Part shown: piece after piece, positions 59,262-64,000 of the stretch
How the letters are laid out: each line of letters opens with the position of its first letter
Numbering within the stretch: the first letter of the stretch is position 1
Source of the DNA: Paenibacillus rhizosphaerae
Lineage (GTDB): Bacteria > Bacillota > Bacilli > Paenibacillales > Paenibacillaceae
Assembly (NCBI RefSeq): GCF_014192015.1
Contig: NZ_JACHXJ010000001.1
Span: 1,798,001 to 1,862,000 of the forward strand
DNA length: 64,000 nucleotides
Direction: 5' to 3'
Program-made: the position numbers and the translations under genes
Notes under the pieces: model-generated
The model's database searches: none
What the model saw: the letters and a program-made list of their open reading frames with translations, nothing else
What the model was told of the DNA's origin: nothing

Positions 59262-61235
59262 ATGAACCTCTTGAGCGGACGCAAAAGAATATCAGGCCTT
59301 TGTTTAAGCATTGTGCTCGGAGCCAGTATGATCGTCTCAGGCTGCGGCACCTCAGCTCCCGGCCTGGTGGACCGGCTCAGCGCCGGCGAAGTGAAAGATA
59401 TGCAGCAGCCGGTTCCGGATGCGCAGATCAAGTACAACAAGGACAAGATTTGGCACGTCTTGGGTGGATGGCCCAAGCCCCCGCTGTACCAAGGCAACCC
59501 GTTCGGCTCCGGAGGAACCGGGGATACGAACAACCGCTACATGTTTGAGGGTCTTTTCTTCTTTATCCGGTCAATGAACAATGTGTACAACCGGTTGGCG
59601 GAATCCTCCGAGGATACCGAGCAAACGACGACCGTACATCTGCAACAGAACGTAAAGTGGCATGACGGAGCCCCTTTTACCAGCAAGGATGTATGGGCGT
59701 ACTACCGGCTGAACAACGGGGCCGAAGTGACGAAGTACCTGACTTCGATCGAAACCCCCGATGACTACACCATTGTTTTTCACTGGATGAACCCTGCGCC
59801 GTATACCGAACTTAGAAAGCTGCTCCTCGCCCAGGATCTCCAGGGCCAAATCCCTTACCACATCTACAAGAAATACGTGGATAAGGCCGATGCTTTGCTG
59901 AAAGAAGCGAAACCGCTTACAGACAAATCCAAGGACGGACCGTTTAACTTGGATATCACGGATGAGCTCAGCAAAAAAATCGCCCTGAACTGGAATGAAT
60001 TCACCCGTGCGGGCCCGAAAATTCCGGTCGGCACCGGACCGTATAAGTTTGAAAAAGTGACGACGACCGATATGCTGCTGGATAAATTCGAAGATTACTG
60101 GAGACCCGACGCGGTCCATTTTGACAAGATCTGGATCAAAAACGTGCCGGAACTCTCGGCGCAATACGCTCTCGTCAAGGCCGGCAAGCTCGACTGGTAC
60201 GACGGCACCCCGCCGAAGGACATCCTGGAATCGCTGCTGAAGCAGAACAAAGATCTGCTTCACTACCGGATGTATGATCCGGCGAGCGTGGGGCTGATGT
60301 ACAACATCCGTAACAAGCCGTTTGACAACCTCAAATTCCGGCAGGCGCTGACCTATGTGCTGGATAAGAAAAAGCTGCGTGAAATCGGCAACTTTTATGG
60401 CCAGGAGTACCCGAAAATTTCGATGACGGGCATCATGCCTTCGTCGCTTGAAAAAGAAGTCGATAAATCCGTGCTTGATCAGATGACCGATTATACAACG
60501 AACCTGGATAAGGCGGCCGAACTGCTAAAAGAAATCGGCTGGACCAAAGGATCCGACGGCTTATGGCGCGATCCTGACGGCAAGGTGCCTTCCTTCATCA
60601 TCGGAGCGCCGAACAACTGGGCACCAGGCGTGAACTCGGCGCAGATCGCCGCGGAGCAGTTCACCAAATTCGGCATTCCGACCAAGCTGAAGGCCGTGGA
60701 CAGCACCATTTACTTCTCCAACGCCGACAAGGGACAATACGATATGTCCATGGACTGGGTTGACGTATCCTGGGGCTTCCAGAATCCGTGGAGCTCGATG
60801 CGGGTGCTGTTCTGGCAGGGAACGAAAACGAAGGTCGGCTTCCCGAACATCAAGAAGAAGGACGCGGACGGCAACGAAGTCGATACCGGTAAGCTCGATC
60901 TGAAGCTGAAGGGCATCGACGGCAAAATGTACGATATCGATAAGGAAATGAAACGGTATCCGTATGTTCAGGACGAACAGGAACGCCGTCAAATCGTTGA
61001 TAACCTCGCCTGGATCGCCAACGAAAACTGCTGGGGTGTGAATTTCTTCCAGAACGCCACGGGCGCCTGGATAAATACCAAGATGATGTCCGGGAACTTC
61101 CCGATGATGGATCAAATCGTTCAATACAACCGGGATATGCCGCTTGCTACCGATCCGGATGAGCAGATGGCCATCACCCACCTGAACAACGGCTTCAACT
61201 CAACGTATATGCCGGAAGAGTATTGGCCGCGATAA
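59262..61235 (+). CDS. Oligopeptide-type solute-binding lipoprotein (SBP_bac_5)
   Basis: 657 residues. The lipoprotein signal ends VSGCGTS (lipid Cys28). The family 5 fold shows QNVKWHDGAPFTSKDVWAYY (about 129-148), VGTGPYKFEKVTT and NIRNKPFDNLKFRQALTYVL (about 347-366). Family 5 proteins bind peptides, nickel or oligosaccharides; the long form and carbohydrate-rich surroundings leave either open. GGGGGG-type site before the ATG. Confidence 0.92.
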   Translation: MNLLSGRKRISGLCLSIVLGASMIVSGCGTSAPGLVDRLSAGEVKDMQQPVPDAQIKYNKDKIWHVLGGWPKPPLYQGNPFGSGGTGDTNNRYMFEGLFFFIRSMNNVYNRLAESSEDTEQTTTVHLQQNVKWHDGAPFTSKDVWAYYRLNNGAEVTKYLTSIETPDDYTIVFHWMNPAPYTELRKLLLAQDLQGQIPYHIYKKYVDKADALLKEAKPLTDKSKDGPFNLDITDELSKKIALNWNEFTRAGPKIPVGTGPYKFEKVTTTDMLLDKFEDYWRPDAVHFDKIWIKNVPELSAQYALVKAGKLDWYDGTPPKDILESLLKQNKDLLHYRMYDPASVGLMYNIRNKPFDNLKFRQALTYVLDKKKLREIGNFYGQEYPKISMTGIMPSSLEKEVDKSVLDQMTDYTTNLDKAAELLKEIGWTKGSDGLWRDPDGKVPSFIIGAPNNWAPGVNSAQIAAEQFTKFGIPTKLKAVDSTIYFSNADKGQYDMSMDWVDVSWGFQNPWSSMRVLFWQGTKTKVGFPNIKKKDADGNEVDTGKLDLKLKGIDGKMYDIDKEMKRYPYVQDEQERRQIVDNLAWIANENCWGVNFFQNATGAWINTKMMSGNFPMMDQIVQYNRDMPLATDPDEQMAITHLNNGFNSTYMPEEYWPR

Positions 61236-61274
61236 GGCCGCAACGAGCCGGATAAACACTTGGAGGTGACAGGA

Positions 61275-62276
61275 ATGAGCCTGAAAGGGGTTTTAAAAAG
61301 AATCGGCGTTTCCCTGATCACGGTCTTCCTCGCGATGCTGCTTACGTTTTTCCTGCTGCGGATGACGCCCGGCAGTGCAATCGATACGTGGGCAAGGGAT
61401 TTTGCCACCCAGCGGGGGATGAGTCTGGAGGAAGCATACCGCCAGATCACGGCCATGATCAATTACAATCCGAAGGAGCCGATCTTCACGCAGTTGGGAC
61501 GGTATCTGGGGGGGCTGCTGCACGGCAATCTGGGCATGTCCATGATCTATCAGAACGTTTCGGTGAATGAAATCATCGCCAACGCGCTGCCTTGGACACT
61601 GTTTGTGCTCAGCGTGTCGCTCGTCATCAGCTTCCTGATCGGCATTAACCTGGGCGCCATGATGGCGTTCAAGCGCAAGACGGTACTAGATCCGATCATC
61701 TCGATCTATGCGATCCTGACCTCTTCGGTGCCCAACTTTATCGTCGGCATCCTGCTGCTGGTTATTTTCGCCTTTCAATTCGGCTGGTTCCCGGTCAACG
61801 GGGCCTATGACCCCATCGTGGAACCCGGCTTCAACCTTCCATTTATTCTAAACGTGCTGTATCACGGCGCGCTGCCGATTCTGACCTATGTCATTACGAC
61901 GATCGGGACATGGGCGCTGACGATGAAGGGGAGCGCGGTCAACGTGCTGGGCGAGGATTATATCGTCGCCGCCAGCATCCGCGGAGTCTCCGAACGGACG
62001 CTGATGAGCCGCTACGTCAAGCGCAACGCCATGCTGCCGCTGATTACGACGCTGGCCGTCAATTTCGGCTTCATGCTCGGCGGATCGCCCCTGATCGAAA
62101 ATGTGTTCAGTTATCCCGGCATGGGTTACTACATCGGGCAAGCAACGCAGCAGCGCGACTATACTTTGATGCAGGGCTTGCTGCTCGTGACCAGCTTAGC
62201 GGTCATTCTGGCCAATCTGGCCTCGGACCTTATTTATGCCAAGCTGGATCCCCGAGTCAAGCTGGAGGAGGGCTGA
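61275..62276 (+). CDS. Peptide/oligosaccharide ABC permease (DppB type)
   Basis: 333 residues, six membrane segments. MRMTPG-like LLRMTPGSAIDTWARD near the N-terminus and the EAA loop EDYIVAASIRGVSERTLMSR then YVKRNAMLPLITTL (about 225-260) are DppB features. ATG 61275 has GGAGGTG 7 bases upstream; the longer frame from 61260 covers the ribosome site. Confidence 0.93.
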   Translation: MSLKGVLKRIGVSLITVFLAMLLTFFLLRMTPGSAIDTWARDFATQRGMSLEEAYRQITAMINYNPKEPIFTQLGRYLGGLLHGNLGMSMIYQNVSVNEIIANALPWTLFVLSVSLVISFLIGINLGAMMAFKRKTVLDPIISIYAILTSSVPNFIVGILLLVIFAFQFGWFPVNGAYDPIVEPGFNLPFILNVLYHGALPILTYVITTIGTWALTMKGSAVNVLGEDYIVAASIRGVSERTLMSRYVKRNAMLPLITTLAVNFGFMLGGSPLIENVFSYPGMGYYIGQATQQRDYTLMQGLLLVTSLAVILANLASDLIYAKLDPRVKLEEG

Positions 62277-62279
62277 CGG

Positions 62280-63134
62280 ATGAGTCAAGGATTTATCGAT
62301 TTCTGGCAGACGATGTACCGCAACAAGAAAGCGTTCTCAGGCATGATTATCCTGGCGATCTTCATCTTTATGGCCATCTTTGGACCCATGATGGCGTCGC
62401 TGGACATGACCGTCAACTTCGATGGCCGATATAAGAGCCCGTCGTTCGCTCACTGGCTGGGCACCGACTACGGCGGACGGGATACGTTCCTGCAGCTGGT
62501 GTACGGCTCTCGGGACGTACTGTCGATCGGGCTGTTCGCCGCCCTGTTTACGCTGGTACTGGGATTCGTGATCGGAGCGGTAGCGGGCTTTGCCGGAGGC
62601 AAAACCGATACGGTGCTGATGTTCATCACCAACCTGTTTCTGACCGTTCCGAGCTTTCCCGTGCTGATGATCGTAGCTGCGCTTGTGCAGATCAAAAATC
62701 CGATCATGTTCTCCTTTATTCTGGCGGCATGGTCCTGGGCGCCGCTTGCCAGGGCGATCCGGTCGCAGCTGCTGTCGCTGAAAAACCGTGATTTTATTGT
62801 CGCCTGCCGGATTATGGGGCTTAAAACGCCTTATATCTTGTTCCGGGAAATTCTTCCGAACCTGACACCGTATCTGGCGATCAACTTTATCATGGCGGCC
62901 CAGGGGGCCATCGTTGCCAGCGTCGGTCTGATGATGCTCGGTCTTGCTCCATATTCCCCGACCAACTGGGGGATGATGATCCAGCTGGCCGTACAGAACA
63001 CCGGCGGCATCTTCAACCCCAAAGGCTATATCTACCTGATCTCGCCGATCATGTGCCTGGGGCTGTTCCAAATGGCCTGCATCTTTTTCAGCAACGGGCT
63101 GGAAGAGGCGCTGAATCCGAGACTGAGATCGTAA
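62280..63134 (+). CDS. Peptide/oligosaccharide ABC permease (DppC type)
   Basis: 284 residues, six membrane segments: an N-terminal anchor, HWLGTDYGGRDTFLQLVYGS (DppC hallmark, about 60-79) and the EAA-type loop NRDFIVACRIMGLKTPYILF. It starts 4 bp after the previous stop, so the two permeases are translated together. Confidence 0.93.
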   Translation: MSQGFIDFWQTMYRNKKAFSGMIILAIFIFMAIFGPMMASLDMTVNFDGRYKSPSFAHWLGTDYGGRDTFLQLVYGSRDVLSIGLFAALFTLVLGFVIGAVAGFAGGKTDTVLMFITNLFLTVPSFPVLMIVAALVQIKNPIMFSFILAAWSWAPLARAIRSQLLSLKNRDFIVACRIMGLKTPYILFREILPNLTPYLAINFIMAAQGAIVASVGLMMLGLAPYSPTNWGMMIQLAVQNTGGIFNPKGYIYLISPIMCLGLFQMACIFFSNGLEEALNPRLRS

Positions 63135-63158
63135 GGGCCGGCGATGAAGGAGGAGAAA

Positions 63159-64000
63159 ATGATGGAACCATTGGTGGAAGTGAGGGGGCTGACGATCGAA
63201 TTCCCGATGCGCGCAGGACTGCTGCGGGCCGTCGATGAAGCGGATTTTGTCATCCCCAAGGGACAGATTACCGCCCTGGTCGGGGAGAGCGGAAGCGGCA
63301 AATCCACGATGGCATCCGCCATCATGCGGGCGATTTCGGTTCCCGGACGCGTGTCGGGCGGATCGATTACGTTTGACGGCCGCGATGTGATGAGCCTAAG
63401 CAAAAAAGAACTGCAGGCGTATAAATGGGAGCAAGTGTCGATGGTGTTTCAGGCAGCGCAAAATGCGCTCAATCCGGTCGTCCGGATCAAGGAACAGATC
63501 ATCGAGACGTTTCGTGCCCATTCCAAATCGTATACGGAGAAGCAGATGGTGGATAAGGCGCGGAATCTGTTCGACTATGTCCGGCTCGATCCGGACCGGG
63601 TGCTGAATTCGTTCCCCCACGAGCTCTCGGGCGGGATGAAGCAGCGGGTCATGATCGCCTTCAGCCTGCTGCTCGATCCGCAGCTTGTCATCCTTGATGA
63701 GCCGACGACGGCGCTGGACGTCATTACGCAGGCCTATATCTTCGATATTTTGAAAAAGATCCACAAAGACATGAATATTACCATGCTGCTCCTGACTCAC
63801 GATATCGGCGTCGTCGCCAAAGCCGCCGACCGGGTCGGCGTGATGTATGCTGGCAACGTCGTCGAAGCCGGCGACGTCTACGATATGTTCAAGCGGCCGA
63901 AGCACCCTTATACCGCGAAGCTTATGAAAGCTGTTCCAAGCTTGTATGAAGACGTGTCGGAACGGAAGGGGATCCCCGGATCACCGCCGGATCTGCTCAA
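63159..64000 (+). CDS. Peptide/oligosaccharide ABC ATPase (DppD/OppD type), cut by window end
   Basis: The frame is open to the last base (280 codons seen). Walker A GESGSGKST (about 44-52), signature LSGGMKQRV (about 155-163), Walker B LVILDEPTTALD and the H-loop LLLTHD are present, with the OppD-type C-terminal start KRPKHPYTAKLMKAVPSL. AAGGAGGAG precedes the twin ATG (63159/63162). A second ATPase (DppF type) is expected beyond the window. Confidence 0.93.
   Translation, partial: MMEPLVEVRGLTIEFPMRAGLLRAVDEADFVIPKGQITALVGESGSGKSTMASAIMRAISVPGRVSGGSITFDGRDVMSLSKKELQAYKWEQVSMVFQAAQNALNPVVRIKEQIIETFRAHSKSYTEKQMVDKARNLFDYVRLDPDRVLNSFPHELSGGMKQRVMIAFSLLLDPQLVILDEPTTALDVITQAYIFDILKKIHKDMNITMLLLTHDIGVVAKAADRVGVMYAGNVVEAGDVYDMFKRPKHPYTAKLMKAVPSLYEDVSERKGIPGSPPDLL

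Overview
The window looks like chromosome of a Paenibacillus-type Firmicute. The signs are a moderately high GC content, strong GGAGG-type ribosome binding sites with frequent GTG and TTG starts, intrinsic terminators after most operons, lipobox-bearing binding proteins and gene sets close to those of Bacillus and Paenibacillus. I see no rRNA, tRNA, phage, plasmid, insertion sequence or CRISPR array. It is a mosaic of small metabolic and regulatory operons, with a few decayed genes between them.

Layout. 1-5.7 kb: a fatty-acid beta-oxidation operon (thiolase, FadE, acyl-CoA ligase, thioesterase, SCP2 protein) with a convergent dienoyl-CoA-reductase-type SDR. 6-11.2 kb: a large secreted GH18-like protein, a sulfatase, a [2Fe-2S] ferredoxin and a broken chitin-binding gene. 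11.4-17.4 kb: azoreductase, a TetR/MFS efflux pair, a helix-hairpin-helix protein, a GNAT, a WYL regulator and a RibD-like reductase. 17.6-23.5 kb: divergent nitrate assimilation (NarK against NasB-NasC). 23.7-26.2 kb: an NAD epimerase and a MerR regulator with a paired SMR exporter. 26.4-32.1 kb: LacI, a sugar-type ABC importer and a PHP hydrolase. 32.2-35.4 kb: an adaptive-response (alkylation repair) cluster. 35.6-42.8 kb: TIM-barrel isomerase, the uronate operon kduI-deoR-kduD, GNAT, esterase and a GH2 beta-glucuronidase-like enzyme. 43-50.3 kb: catalase, HxlR with an oxidoreductase, an orphan acyltransferase, MerR with a broken VOC gene, and a CGNR regulator facing an NTF2-like gene. 50.4-55 kb: CstA with a LytS/LytT two-component system, probably a pyruvate-responsive uptake module. 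55-56.1 kb: decayed DNA including an MFS pseudogene. 56.2-64 kb: SgrR-like and AraC regulators followed by an oligopeptide-type ABC importer cut by the window end.

The most notable observation is in the nitrate region. Both divergent transcripts (narK and nasBC) start from good sigma-A promoters and carry short leaders with the same layout: a first hairpin with a six-base loop (A at position 1, G at 4), a second such hairpin, and an intrinsic terminator whose 5' arm is the 3' arm of the second hairpin. This is the layout of ANTAR-protein antitermination targets, present twice face to face, while no ANTAR protein is encoded in the window. Other regulatory structures worth attention are matched Ada-box-like promoters in the alkylation cluster, five ten-base-phased direct repeats before kduI, 19-20-base-spacer MerR promoters, a 15-base palindrome before hxlR, and two near-identical long palindromes in inverted orientation around a merR/broken-VOC cassette. 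Four broken genes or gene remnants (chitin-binding module, VOC protein, MFS transporter, and a smaller uncertain relic area) are not visible as intact reading frames.
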